Shown here: piece by piece, positions 7,319 to 16,590 of the stretch
Layout of the letters: each line of letters opens with the position of its first letter
How positions within the stretch are numbered: the stretch's first letter is position 1
NCBI GenBank assembly: GCA_945897955.1
Contig: CAMDGQ010000030.1
Location: forward strand, 1-47,839
DNA: 47,839 nt
Reading direction: 5' to 3'
Source: Tepidiphilus sp. J10
GTDB taxonomy: Bacteria > Pseudomonadota > Gammaproteobacteria > Burkholderiales > Thiobacillaceae
Position numbers and translations under genes: made by a program
The notes under the pieces: generated by a model
What the model saw: only the letters and a program-made list of their open reading frames with translations
Databases searched by the model: none
Told to the model about the DNA's origin: nothing

Positions 7319-8785
7319 GTGCTGCGCCTTCTCCTCCTCCTTCCCCTGTTCGGCGCCCTGCTGATCGCGCTGCTGCCCGGCCGCAACGGTGTCCTGATTC
7401 GTCGCGCCGCTCTCGCGATCACCGCCATCACGCTGGGCTGGGCGCTTTGGCTGGCATCGGCGTTCGACCCCTCGGTCGCGAGCGTGCAACTGGTCGAAAG
7501 CCATGTCTGGAACCCGCGCATGGGCAGCGCATTCACGCTCGGCGTCGATGGCATCTCGCTGCCCCTGGTCTGGCTGGCGACCCTGCTGGCGTTCATCGCC
7601 GCGCTTGCATCCGGCGGCATCAAGGACAAGCCGAAGGGCTACTACATGCTGTTGCTGCTGCTGGAAGCGGCCATGCTCGGCGTGTTCATGGCGCGCGACT
7701 GGTCGCTGTTCTATGTGTTCTGGGAACTCACGCTGCTGCCGCTGTTCTTCCTGATCGACCGCTACGGCGGCAAGAACCGCAGCCGCGCCGCGCTCAATTT
7801 CGTGCTCTACACCATGGGCGGCTCGGTATTCATGCTGATCGCGCTGCTCATGCTGTATGACGCCGCGCCCGGACATTCCTTCGACATGGCCCAGATCCGC
7901 GCGGGCGCCCACCAGTTGCCGGAAGCCACGCAAATCGGCCTGTTTCTCGGTCTGCTGATCGGCTTCGGCGTCAAGATGCCGATCTTCCCGATGCATGGCT
8001 GGCTGCCGCTGGCGCACGTCGAAGCGCCCAGTCCGGTATCCATTCTGCTGTCCGGCATCCTGCTCAAAATGGGCTCCTATGGCCTGATCCGCGCAATCGA
8101 CACCCTGCCGGCGGCGGCGGTCGCGTTGCAGGGCCTGTTGCTGGCGCTGGCCCTGATCAGCCTGGTCTATGGCGGCATCCTGGCCTGGAAGCAAAGCGAC
8201 CTGAAAGCGATGGTGGCGTATTCCTCGGTTTCCCACATGGGCATCGTGCTGCTCGGACTCGCCGCACTGAACAACGCCGGCTTCACCGGCGCGGTCATGC
8301 AGATGGTGGCGCACGGTCTCGTCGCGGGCGCCCTGTTCCTGCTCATCGGCCTGCTCTACGAACGCACCCATACCCGCGAACTGGCCGACTACGCCTCGCT
8401 GGTCAAGGTCATGCCGCGCTTCGCCTTCTTCACCATCCTGGCCTTCATTGCCGCCGTGGGCATGCCGGGCACGGCCGGCTTCGTCGCCGAACTGCATGCG
8501 CTGATCGGCGGTTTCGCGCGTTGGGGAGCGTGGGTCGTGCCGGTCTCGCTCACCGTGATCATCAGCGCCGCCTATTCCGTGCGCGTCATCGGCCGCCTGT
8601 TTACCGGCCCCATCGCATCCCCGCAATCGGATCGCATGCGGCATCTGCCCGACCTCACCCGGGGCGAATTCACCGCCGCCGCCGTGTTGACCGCCGGCAC
8701 CCTGATCATCGGCTTCTACCCCGCGCCCATGCTTGACCTGATCGCCGCCACCGTCGGCCTGTATGCGGAGGTGTTCGCATCATGA
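7319..8785 (+). CDS. NuoM/MrpD-like proton-conducting membrane subunit, first of the DAB cluster
   Basis: A 488-residue polytopic protein of the complex I antiporter-like family. The residues of the proton path are intact: Glu136 in VFWELTLLP, Lys219 in GVKMPIFPMHGWLP, Lys250 in GILLKMGSYGLIR, His332 in VAHGLVAGALF, and Glu391 in GTAGFVAEL. It would conduct protons (or sodium) across the inner membrane. The start is GTG 7319 with no strong ribosome-binding site. The stop overlaps the dabA start by 4 bp (ATGA), so it is translationally coupled to DabA. It probably energises DabA together with the three similar subunits downstream. It is not part of a respiratory complex I operon: no other Nuo genes are nearby. 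Confidence 0.88.
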   Translation: MLRLLLLLPLFGALLIALLPGRNGVLIRRAALAITAITLGWALWLASAFDPSVASVQLVESHVWNPRMGSAFTLGVDGISLPLVWLATLLAFIAALASGGIKDKPKGYYMLLLLLEAAMLGVFMARDWSLFYVFWELTLLPLFFLIDRYGGKNRSRAALNFVLYTMGGSVFMLIALLMLYDAAPGHSFDMAQIRAGAHQLPEATQIGLFLGLLIGFGVKMPIFPMHGWLPLAHVEAPSPVSILLSGILLKMGSYGLIRAIDTLPAAAVALQGLLLALALISLVYGGILAWKQSDLKAMVAYSSVSHMGIVLLGLAALNNAGFTGAVMQMVAHGLVAGALFLLIGLLYERTHTRELADYASLVKVMPRFAFFTILAFIAAVGMPGTAGFVAELHALIGGFARWGAWVVPVSLTVIISAAYSVRVIGRLFTGPIASPQSDRMRHLPDLTRGEFTAAAVLTAGTLIIGFYPAPMLDLIAATVGLYAEVFAS

Positions 8786-11700
8786 ATATAGCTTCCCCGC
8801 ACGACTGGCTGCATGAACTGATTCATCACCTTGAGCACGTCCTGCCGGCGCAGGCGCCAATCAAGGATTTCGTGCATCACAACACCCTGCACGGCTTCCA
8901 GCATCTGCATTTCCGGGAAGCCCTGGCAGCGGCGGAGTCGGCCACCGGCAATCACGGTTACCAGTCGCCGGAAGCCTTCCGCGCCTACTTCCAGCAAGGC
9001 CGCATCGACCTTTCCGACCTCAACGGCGCAATCGACGAGACGCCGGAACTGCGCGCCGATGAATTTGCCGCCGAGGGCATTCTGCGCCGCGACATCCTGC
9101 TGGCGGGCTTGCTGTTCGACCTGAATCCGCCGGCGCCGGCCAGCCTGAACTGGCGAATCGAGGAAATGGGCGGGCTGACCCGCTGCCATGAAGGTGTAAC
9201 GGCGGCAGCGAAGTCCCGACTGCTGGCCGGTTCGAGCGACGAAGCGGCAGCGCTGGCGGCGCTCTGGCAGGTCTGCGGCGAGTTGCTCGATGCGGGCCGA
9301 CCGACGCACGCGTTATTGAACGAAGCACTGCCGAACGAAGTACCCGACGAAGCGCGGCAGATCAAGCTCGACGGCGAGCGACTGCTGACCGACCTGTTCG
9401 ATCAATTCGGCCACGGCCTGGGCTTGCGCGGCCTGCTGCTGCGCCTGACCGGTCAGGATCTGATGGACGGGCTGCGTCCCTACCTGATCCGCCATCTGGC
9501 GGCACATCTCGATCAGGGCATGGCGGCCTGGCACAACCCCGTGCGCCCGCGTGGCTTCTACGCCGCCTGGCTGGACAGCGCCCGGCGCGATCCGCATTTC
9601 GAGTTCAGCGAACTGCCGGGCTGGGACCAGGTGCTCGAACGCCTGCCCGACGACGCGACCGACTGCATCGCGCAGGAACTGCATCTGCTCGGCCTGCCGG
9701 ATGAGCGGCGCGGCGACTATCTGGAAGCACTGGCCAAGGAATTGCCGGGCTGGTCCGGCATGTTCCTCTGGCGGCATGAACATCCCGATTACGAAGGCGA
9801 GACAACGCCGGTGGGCATGGCCGACTATCTCGCGGTGCGTCTGGTCCTGGAACGCATCTACGCGCAGCGCATCGCCAGCGAACATTTCAAGAGCGAAGCC
9901 AGCCTGCATGGCCTGCGCGGCTATTTCCGCCGCCATCCCGCCGAACTGTGCATCCGCCTCGGTCTTTTCGCCCGGGACAGCCTGCCCGAGTGGTTGCAGG
10001 AACTTGGCCACCGCCTGGTGCGCGAAGCGGCCAACCATGGCGTCGAGGAAGATGACGCCGACTGGCTGCCGACGGCCCGACTGATGCTCGCATTGCCGCC
10101 ACGGCAGCAAGCTGCGGATGCCTGGCCGCTCTACCTGCTTTGCCAGCATCTGGGCTGCAATGGCGCTGCGTTGGCGCAGCTTGGTTCGGACGCCGCCCGG
10201 GCGCTGCCGGCCTGTCTCGCCGAACTGACCCCGCAGATGGCCGGCTGGCTCTGGCTGCAAGCCTACGAGCGCCACTATCGCCAGCAGATTCTTGCCGCGT
10301 TGGCGGCCAACAGCGGGCGCGGTCCATGGAAGCGGCGCGACGCCCGTCCCACCGCCCAACTGGTGTTCTGTATGGACGATCGCGAGGAGGGCTTGCGCCG
10401 GCATCTGGAAGAAATCTCGCCCGGCGTGGAAACGCTGGGCGCGGCCGCGCACTTCAACGTGCCGCACGCCTGGCGCGGGCTCGACGACGATCATGCGGTA
10501 GCGCTCTGCCCGGTCGTGCCGACCGTGGTGGTGCCGGCGCATGAAGTGCATGAAACAGCGCGCCCCGGAGCCGATGGCGAAGCGGTATATGCCGACCATG
10601 TGCGCCGACGCGGCCTGCGCCTGGGCTGGAAGGCGCGCCTGAATCAGGGCACCCGGACCGGCCTGCTGTCGCCCGCGCTGATCAGTCTCGCCGCCGCGCC
10701 GGCGGCCCTGGGCGTGCTGGCCGGCAAGGCGTTCGCGCCGGCCGCGCTGGGTCGTTTCATACAGCGCCTGCGCGCCGGATTCGATCTCCCGGTCGTCACC
10801 CGGATCGAAATCAGCGCCCCCAACGACAGTCCCGCCGCCGACCCGAAAGCGCGCCGCCTCGGCTTCACCGACCTGGAACAGGCCGACCGCGTGCAAACGC
10901 TGTTGCGCAATACCGGCCTGACCTACGGTTTCTCGCGGCTGGTGGTGATCATGGGCCACTCCTCGCACAGCCAGAACAACCCGCATGCTTCGGCCTACAT
11001 GTGCGGCGCCTGCGCCGGCCGCTATTCCGGCCCCAACGCGCGCCTGGTCGCGGCCATGGCCAATCGCCCGGAAGTGCGCGCCATCCTGCGCGAGCGCAGC
11101 ATCGACATCCCCGCCGACGCGTGGTTCATCGGCTCTGAGCATGACACCTGCGACGATATCGTCACCTGGTTCGACGAAGTGCTGGTGCCGGATGCATTGC
11201 GCGGCGCGCTGGCGCAATTGCAGCAGGATGTCGAAGCCGCCTGCCGCCTGCATGCGCGCGAACGCTGCCGCCGCTTCATGTCGGCGCCGCTGTCGCTGAC
11301 GCCGGATGCCGCCTGGAACCACGTCACCGGCCGCGCCAACGACTGGTCGCAAGCACGGCCGGAACTCGGCCATGCCACCAACGCCTGCGCCTTCTTCGGC
11401 CGCCGCGCGCTGAGTCGCGGCGCTTTCTTCGACCGACGCTCGTTCCTGATTTCCTACGATCCCAGCCAGGACCCGGACGGCGAGGTGCTGGAGCGGCATC
11501 TGGTGATCAACGGCGCGGTCGGCGCCGGCATCAGCCTGGAGTATTACTTCTCCAGCGCCAACAACGAACGCTACGGTTGCAGCACCAAGGTCATGCACAA
11601 CGTAGCCGGTTTGCTCGGCGTCATGGAGGGCGCCGCCTCCGACCTGCGCACCGGCCTGCCCCGACAAATGATCGAGGTGCATGAAGCCATGCGTCTGCTG

Positions 11701-11970
11701 GTCGTCGTCGAGCACAAGCTGGACGTTCTCACGGCGATTTATCAACGCCAGCCGGCGGTCAGCGAACTGGTCGGCAACGCCTGGGTGCAACTGGTCGCGA
11801 TCGATCCGGATACGGCCGAACTGCACCGTTTCGTGGTGGGCGTCGGCTGGGTGAAATGGCACGCGGAAGGCCCGGCCCTGCCCAGCGTGCCGCGATCGAC
11901 GGACTGGTTTCAGAACCAGCGCGAGCCTTTGTCGCCTGCGCTGATCGAGCGCGCGGTGGAGACGGCATGA
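8782..11970 (+). CDS. dabA: DabA, inorganic carbon accumulation subunit (DUF2309/UPF0753)
   Basis: A 1062-residue cytoplasmic, membrane-associated protein. DabA proteins are beta-carbonic-anhydrase-like zinc enzymes that, with a membrane partner, hydrate CO2 vectorially and accumulate bicarbonate. The zinc and catalytic residues can be placed: Cys530 and Asp532 in VFCMDDREE, His726 in IMGHSSHSQNNP, and Cys741 in MCGACAG. The 15-residue spacing of His726 to Cys741 equals that of H524/C539 reported for Halothiobacillus DabA2. This is a long-form DabA; some family members are nearer 800-850 residues. The start at 8782 overlaps the upstream gene and the stop overlaps the downstream gene, both by ATGA. 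It is the core of the cluster. Confidence 0.95.
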   Translation: MNIASPHDWLHELIHHLEHVLPAQAPIKDFVHHNTLHGFQHLHFREALAAAESATGNHGYQSPEAFRAYFQQGRIDLSDLNGAIDETPELRADEFAAEGILRRDILLAGLLFDLNPPAPASLNWRIEEMGGLTRCHEGVTAAAKSRLLAGSSDEAAALAALWQVCGELLDAGRPTHALLNEALPNEVPDEARQIKLDGERLLTDLFDQFGHGLGLRGLLLRLTGQDLMDGLRPYLIRHLAAHLDQGMAAWHNPVRPRGFYAAWLDSARRDPHFEFSELPGWDQVLERLPDDATDCIAQELHLLGLPDERRGDYLEALAKELPGWSGMFLWRHEHPDYEGETTPVGMADYLAVRLVLERIYAQRIASEHFKSEASLHGLRGYFRRHPAELCIRLGLFARDSLPEWLQELGHRLVREAANHGVEEDDADWLPTARLMLALPPRQQAADAWPLYLLCQHLGCNGAALAQLGSDAARALPACLAELTPQMAGWLWLQAYERHYRQQILAALAANSGRGPWKRRDARPTAQLVFCMDDREEGLRRHLEEISPGVETLGAAAHFNVPHAWRGLDDDHAVALCPVVPTVVVPAHEVHETARPGADGEAVYADHVRRRGLRLGWKARLNQGTRTGLLSPALISLAAAPAALGVLAGKAFAPAALGRFIQRLRAGFDLPVVTRIEISAPNDSPAADPKARRLGFTDLEQADRVQTLLRNTGLTYGFSRLVVIMGHSSHSQNNPHASAYMCGACAGRYSGPNARLVAAMANRPEVRAILRERSIDIPADAWFIGSEHDTCDDIVTWFDEVLVPDALRGALAQLQQDVEAACRLHARERCRRFMSAPLSLTPDAAWNHVTGRANDWSQARPELGHATNACAFFGRRALSRGAFFDRRSFLISYDPSQDPDGEVLERHLVINGAVGAGISLEYYFSSANNERYGCSTKVMHNVAGLLGVMEGAASDLRTGLPRQMIEVHEAMRLLVVVEHKLDVLTAIYQRQPAVSELVGNAWVQLVAIDPDTAELHRFVVGVGWVKWHAEGPALPSVPRSTDWFQNQREPLSPALIERAVETA

Positions 11971-13502
11971 TGAATTTCGCCTGGATAGCCCTGGTTCCCG
12001 CACTGCCGCTGCTGGCGGCGCTGCTGATCGCCGGCCTGCATCTGGCCGGCCCGGCGCGCGGCGAACGTGGCGAAGCGCTGACCGCGCGCGTCACCCTCGC
12101 CGCAGCCGGCGCCGCCTTCCTGCTCCTGCTCGGCCTCGATGTTTCGGCGCTCGTCGCCGGTGCGCCGGGGCAGGTCGATGTTGCCGACTGGTTCGCCAGC
12201 GGCGACTTCCGGCTGCCGCTGTCCTTCACGCTGGACAATCTGTCGCTCGGGTTCGGCACGCTGGTCGGTTTCATCGCGCTGGTAACCCTGAAGTTCTCGG
12301 TCAGTTACATGCACCGCGAGGCCGGTTTTCACCGCTTCTTCATCGGCATGAACCTGTTCGTCGCCGGCATGCTGCTGATCGTGCTGGCCGGCAACGCCGG
12401 GCTGGCGTTCGTCGGCTGGGAACTGGCCGGGGTGAGTTCCTGGATGCTGATTGGTTACGCCTTCGAGCGCGACACCGCCACCCTCAATGCTCAGCGCGCC
12501 TTCCTGACCAATCGCATTGGCGATGCCGGATTCCTGCTCGCCATCGCGCTGGCCTTTCTCTGGATGGGCGGGCTCGACTGGAACACGATGAGCCATGCCG
12601 CCGCGCGGCTGCCGACGTTGTATGTCGGCCTGATCGGTTTCGGCTTCGTCACCGCCGCGCTGGCGAAATCCGCACAGGTGCCGTTCTCGCCCTGGATCGC
12701 ACGCGCGCTGGAAGGCCCGACGCCCTCATCGGCCATTTTCTACGGCGCGGTGATGGTGCATGCCGGCGTCTATCTGGTCATTCGTCTTGAAACCGTTCTG
12801 ATCCACACGCCCGGCGTCATGGCGTTGATCGCCGCGCTCGGCCTGATCACCGCGCTGTATGGCTGGCTGGTCGGCATGGTCCAGACCGATGTGAAATCGG
12901 GCCTGCTGTTCGCCACGCTGACCCAGGTCGGCCTGATGTTTCTGGCCTGCGGTCTCGGCCTGTTCCAGCTCGCCGCCTGGCACATGGCGCTGCATGCCAC
13001 CTGGCGCGCCTGGCAGTTCCTGGCGGCGCCGTCCTACATGCATTTGTTGAATGCGACGACAACGCCGCCGGCCCCGGCCTGGATGCGCAATTGCCCGCGC
13101 CTGTACACCGCCGCGCTGCAACGCTTCTGGCTGGAACCGCTGGCCGATCGCCTGCTGACGCGGCCGACCCAGGGACTGGCGCACGACATGCGGGCGGTGG
13201 ATGACAACGTGATCAGCCGTCTGGTCGGCATGCCCGCAGCCCAGTCGGCCGCCGCCCTGCTCGACGCGCGCGACAACAGCGCGACGGTGGTGCGCGGGCG
13301 CGGTCTGGCCGGCGGCCTGCTGGTCTGGCTGGCCGGGCGCCTGGGCGATTTCGAACAGCGTCTCGTGCTGCAAGGCGGTGGCGGCAAGCTGGCCGAGGGA
13401 ATGCGCCGCCTGGGCGACTGGCTGAAGTGGGTGGAAGGCCTGCTCGAACAGCCGCGCTACCTACTGCTGATGATGATGGCGACGCTGGTGGTGATTCTGT
13501 GA
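11967..13502 (+). CDS. NuoL/DabB-like membrane subunit with altered C-terminus
   Basis: A 511-residue protein related to NuoL and the DabB subunit. Glu152 in GWELAGVSSW and Lys234 in ALAKSAQVPFSPW are intact, followed by AVMVHAGVYL as in NuoL. At the usual HAFFKALLFL position it reads HATWRAWQFL, with Arg347 for the conserved Lys. After about residue 360 the remaining NuoL helices, including the GFFSKD-type motif, are missing. In their place are about 150 residues of largely soluble or amphipathic sequence (LLTRPTQGLAHDM, ARLGDFEQRLV, LGDWLKWVEGLL) and one final hydrophobic helix. ATG 11967 overlaps the dabA stop by 4 bp. It is the best candidate for the direct DabA partner. Confidence 0.85.
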   Translation: MMNFAWIALVPALPLLAALLIAGLHLAGPARGERGEALTARVTLAAAGAAFLLLLGLDVSALVAGAPGQVDVADWFASGDFRLPLSFTLDNLSLGFGTLVGFIALVTLKFSVSYMHREAGFHRFFIGMNLFVAGMLLIVLAGNAGLAFVGWELAGVSSWMLIGYAFERDTATLNAQRAFLTNRIGDAGFLLAIALAFLWMGGLDWNTMSHAAARLPTLYVGLIGFGFVTAALAKSAQVPFSPWIARALEGPTPSSAIFYGAVMVHAGVYLVIRLETVLIHTPGVMALIAALGLITALYGWLVGMVQTDVKSGLLFATLTQVGLMFLACGLGLFQLAAWHMALHATWRAWQFLAAPSYMHLLNATTTPPAPAWMRNCPRLYTAALQRFWLEPLADRLLTRPTQGLAHDMRAVDDNVISRLVGMPAAQSAAALLDARDNSATVVRGRGLAGGLLVWLAGRLGDFEQRLVLQGGGGKLAEGMRRLGDWLKWVEGLLEQPRYLLLMMMATLVVIL

Positions 13503-13527
13503 AAGTACCTGCCAACACAGCCAATGC

Positions 13528-13579
13528 AGGGTGCGCCGTGCGCACCTTCCAGCGGCAAACGGTGCGCACGGCGCACCCT
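13528..13579. repeat. Inverted repeat inserted inside the DAB operon
   Basis: 19-bp perfect arms at 13528-13546 (AGGGTGCGCCGTGCGCACC) and 13561-13579, with a 14-base loop. It fills most of the 96-bp gap between two subunit genes, the only large gap in the cluster. Related GGGTGCGCCGTGCGCACC repeats are common as intergenic elements in proteobacteria. In the RNA it would form a very stable hairpin that could lower expression of the last two subunits. No T-run follows. Confidence 0.75.
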
Positions 13580-13598
13580 ACACCTGCAAACTTTTACT

Positions 13599-15104
13599 AT
13601 GACTGAACTTTATTGGAACCAGCACGCAGGCTGGCCGCTGCTCGCGACGCTGCAACTGCTGCCGCTGCTCGCCGCCGGGCTGCTCGTGCGTCTGGGTGAT
13701 AACGCTGTGGCGGCCTGGCTGGGCCGCGCTGTCGCAGGTCTCGAACTGATCCTGGCGATTCTGCTGTATCACCAGTTCGATGTGCATTCGAGCGCCTATC
13801 AGTTCGCCGAACGTCTCGACCTTCTCGGACCGTTTGGCTATCACGCCGGTGCCGACGGCATCACGGTCCTGTTCGTGCTGCTGGGCGCGCTCATCGTCTT
13901 TCTGGTGACGCTGTACAGCATGGTGCGCGCACTGCCCGAAGCGACGCGCCTGATCGCCATTCTGCTGGCGGTGGAAGGCCTGATGATGTCCCTGCTCTGC
14001 ACCTTCAACCTGCTCTGGTTCGTGCTCGCCTCCGGCCTTGAACTCGCGCTGGTCGGTTATCTGGTCGGGCACTGGTCGAGCGCGCCGCGCAAGGAACTGG
14101 CCATGGCGCGCTTCTACCAGTTCCAGGCTATCGGCCTGTTCATGCTGCTGGCCGGGGTGCTGATTCTGGGCTGGACGCACCATGACGTTTCCGGCGGCGC
14201 CTGGAGCTTCGATCTGCTCGATCTGGCCGGCCAGCCGGTGCCGCTGGAACTGGGCGCGGTGATTTTCTTCCTGCTGTTCTACGGCCTTGGTGTGCGCACC
14301 CCGATCTTCCCGCTGCATGGCTGGCTGCCCACCGTCGCCCAGCACGGCAATGTGGCCATCGCACCGGCGCTGCTGCTGGGCGTGAAAGTCGGCATCTACG
14401 GTCTGGTGCGTTTCGTCTTTCCGCTGGTGCCGGCGGCGGTGGAAGCGTGGGCGCCGTATGTCGTCGGCTTCGCCGCAGCCGGCGTGTTCTACGCCGCCCT
14501 GCTCGCCTTCCAGCAGGACAATCTGCGCCGCCTGATGGCCTTCGCCGTGGTCAGCCATACCTCGCTGGTCATCGTCGGTCTGTTCGCCCTCGACCATGTC
14601 GCATTGCAGGGCGCGCTGCTGTTGTCGGCCAACTTCGGCCTGGCCGCCACCGCGATGATGCTGATGACCGGCTTCGTCTTTCGCCGCACCCGCACCACCC
14701 GCATGGAAAAACTCGGCGGCCTGTTCGATCGCATACCGATGATCGGACTGACCTATTTCGTCGCCGGCCTGGCCATTGTCGGCATGCCCGGCACGCCCGG
14801 ATTCGACGCCGCGCATCTGGTGCTGGAAGCGGCGATTCATCGTTTCGGCGCGTTGCCGACCATAGGCGCGGCGCTGGGCAACGTGGCTGCCGCCGGCTTC
14901 CTGCTCTGGGCATTTCAGCGCGCCTTCCTGGCGCCGCCGCCGGCCGGCCGAGGGGGTGCGGTTGAACGCGCCACCAGCATGGAGTGGTTCATCGCCGGCG
15001 TCCTGGTCCTGGTGATGCTGACCGCAGGCTTCCAGATGGCGCCCTGGTTCGATCTGGTGCAGGTGCCATCCCAAGCCTTGGCAGGGAGGTTCGGACATGA
15101 CTGA
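13599..15104 (+). CDS. NuoM/NuoN-like membrane subunit with degenerate proton-path residues
   Basis: A 501-residue polytopic protein of the antiporter-like family. ATG 13599 (MTELYWNQ) is chosen because an in-frame extension upstream would translate the inverted repeat. Glu148 in LASGLELALVGY and Lys263 in LLGVKVGIYGLV are kept. The TM7 lysine is Arg233 (GVRTPIFPLHGWLP), the mid-membrane His is Asn345 (SANFGLAATA), and the TM12 Glu position is Ala405 (GTPGFDAAHLV). The subunit may therefore be structural or conduct ions differently. The next gene overlaps its end by 8 bp. It is one of four such subunits around dabA. Confidence 0.85.
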   Translation: MTELYWNQHAGWPLLATLQLLPLLAAGLLVRLGDNAVAAWLGRAVAGLELILAILLYHQFDVHSSAYQFAERLDLLGPFGYHAGADGITVLFVLLGALIVFLVTLYSMVRALPEATRLIAILLAVEGLMMSLLCTFNLLWFVLASGLELALVGYLVGHWSSAPRKELAMARFYQFQAIGLFMLLAGVLILGWTHHDVSGGAWSFDLLDLAGQPVPLELGAVIFFLLFYGLGVRTPIFPLHGWLPTVAQHGNVAIAPALLLGVKVGIYGLVRFVFPLVPAAVEAWAPYVVGFAAAGVFYAALLAFQQDNLRRLMAFAVVSHTSLVIVGLFALDHVALQGALLLSANFGLAATAMMLMTGFVFRRTRTTRMEKLGGLFDRIPMIGLTYFVAGLAIVGMPGTPGFDAAHLVLEAAIHRFGALPTIGAALGNVAAAGFLLWAFQRAFLAPPPAGRGGAVERATSMEWFIAGVLVLVMLTAGFQMAPWFDLVQVPSQALAGRFGHD

Positions 15105-16566
15105 TTTCCTCACCCCGCTGCTGCTGATCTACCCGATAGGCGCCTTGCTGATCTGGCTGACGCCGCGCCCCGAGTCGGCGCGCATGGTCGCGCTGGCCGT
15201 CAACGGCATCGGCCTGACCCTGGCCGCGCTGGTTCTGGCCGGCTTCGATCCGAGCCAGTCCGGTTTCCAGATGGTGGCGCGCACGCCCTGGATACCCAGC
15301 CTGCACATCGACTATGCGGTCGGCGTGGACGGCATCTCCGTGCTGTTCCTGCCCGCTACCGCGCTGCTGTTTCTGGGCGTCAATCTGGCTTCCTGGAACA
15401 ACGTCCGCGAATTGCCGCGCCTTTATCACAGCCTGCTGCTGTTGCAGGCGGGCGCGACGCTGGGCGTGTTCTGCGCGGTGGACACCCTGCTGTTCTTCCT
15501 GTTCTGGGAACTGTCCCTGGTGCCGTTCTACTTCCTGGTCGGGCTGTGGGGCGTCGGGCCGCATCGCGGCTACGCAGCGACCAAGTACACACTGATCATG
15601 CTGGGCGGCGGCGTGCCGTTGCTGTTCGGCTTCATCGTGCTGGCATTCAATCATGCCGCCTATAGCGGCGCCGGCCTGTCATTCGATCTGGCGACCCTGC
15701 TCGGCACGCCGCTGCCGGATCATCTGGAGTGGCTCGTCTTCCTGCTGCTGTTCCTCGGTTTCGCGGTAAAGACGCCGGTGTTTCCGCTGCATACCTGGCT
15801 GCCGCTGCTGTCGATGGAAGGACCGGTGGCGGTGGTGACCCTGCTGACCAGCCTGAAGCTGGGTGCCTACGGCCTGATCCGCTTTGCCGTGCCGCTGGCG
15901 CCGGATGCCGCGCAGGAACTGCACTGGTTGCTCGCCGGCCTGGGCGCCTTCGGTCTGCTCTACGGCGCCGTCGTGGCCATGGCGCAAACCAATCTGCGCG
16001 CCATGCTGGCCTATTCCAGCCTGTCGCACGTCGGCCTGGTCCTGCTCGGCATCGCCTCGCTCAACCTGCAAGGCGTGCAGGGCGCGGTGCTGCAACTGCT
16101 CAACTTCACCCTGATTTCCGGCGGCCTGTTCCTGATCACCGCGTTCATGCAACAGCGCCTTGGTTCCACCGATGTGCTCTCGCTCGGCGGCGCGGCGCGT
16201 TCGATGCCGCTGCTGGCCAGTTTCTTCCTGTTCTTCGGTCTGGCCAGCCTGGGCATACCCGGCACCAGCGGTTTCCCGGCGGAACTGCTGATCCTGATTT
16301 CCGCCATCCAGACGCATACCGGCGCCGGCCTCGCCGCGCTGTTCGGCATGGTGGTCGGCGCCGGCTACTTCCTGAACCTCTATCGCCGCGCCTTCCTGGG
16401 TCCACTGACCAATCCGGTCGTGGCGGCGGCCAGCGACCTGCGTCCGCGAGAACTCGCCCTGCTGATCGTCTTCGCCGCGATGATCCTGATGTTCGGCCTG
16501 CACCCGACGCCGTTGCTGGATATCATCCGCCCGGCGGCGGAAGCCTGGGTGGGCCGGCTGCACTGA
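15097..16566 (+). CDS. NuoM-like proton-conducting membrane subunit, last of the DAB cluster
   Basis: A 489-residue polytopic protein. Glu138 in FLFWELSLVPFYF, Lys225 in GFAVKTPVFPLHTWLP, Lys254 in TSLKLGAYGLIR and the TM12 Glu in GTSGFPAELLIL are present, so a proton channel appears intact. The mid-membrane His motif HGL is NFT here. Compared with the first subunit (7319) it shares layout and length, suggesting duplication within the cluster. Its start overlaps the upstream gene by 8 bp, giving coupling. Its end faces the convergent USP gene 24 bp away. Confidence 0.88.
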   Translation: MTDFLTPLLLIYPIGALLIWLTPRPESARMVALAVNGIGLTLAALVLAGFDPSQSGFQMVARTPWIPSLHIDYAVGVDGISVLFLPATALLFLGVNLASWNNVRELPRLYHSLLLLQAGATLGVFCAVDTLLFFLFWELSLVPFYFLVGLWGVGPHRGYAATKYTLIMLGGGVPLLFGFIVLAFNHAAYSGAGLSFDLATLLGTPLPDHLEWLVFLLLFLGFAVKTPVFPLHTWLPLLSMEGPVAVVTLLTSLKLGAYGLIRFAVPLAPDAAQELHWLLAGLGAFGLLYGAVVAMAQTNLRAMLAYSSLSHVGLVLLGIASLNLQGVQGAVLQLLNFTLISGGLFLITAFMQQRLGSTDVLSLGGAARSMPLLASFFLFFGLASLGIPGTSGFPAELLILISAIQTHTGAGLAALFGMVVGAGYFLNLYRRAFLGPLTNPVVAAASDLRPRELALLIVFAAMILMFGLHPTPLLDIIRPAAEAWVGRLH

Positions 16567-16590
16567 TAGCTGCCGGCCTCCCGAGCAGCC

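Noticed and set aside
5333-8644. 1103-codon minus-strand open frame across SulP and the NuoM-like gene
   Set aside because: It has His/Gln/Asp/Arg-rich composition and no domain, and spans two well-supported plus-strand genes plus their intergenic hairpin.
9313-12003. 896-codon minus-strand open frame opposite dabA
   Set aside because: The DabA frame has the zinc-site residues and family motifs; the antisense translation has none.
7319-16566. Respiratory complex I or hydrogenase operon
   Set aside because: Only antiporter-like subunits occur and they surround dabA; no quinone, iron-sulfur or hydrogenase subunits are present.
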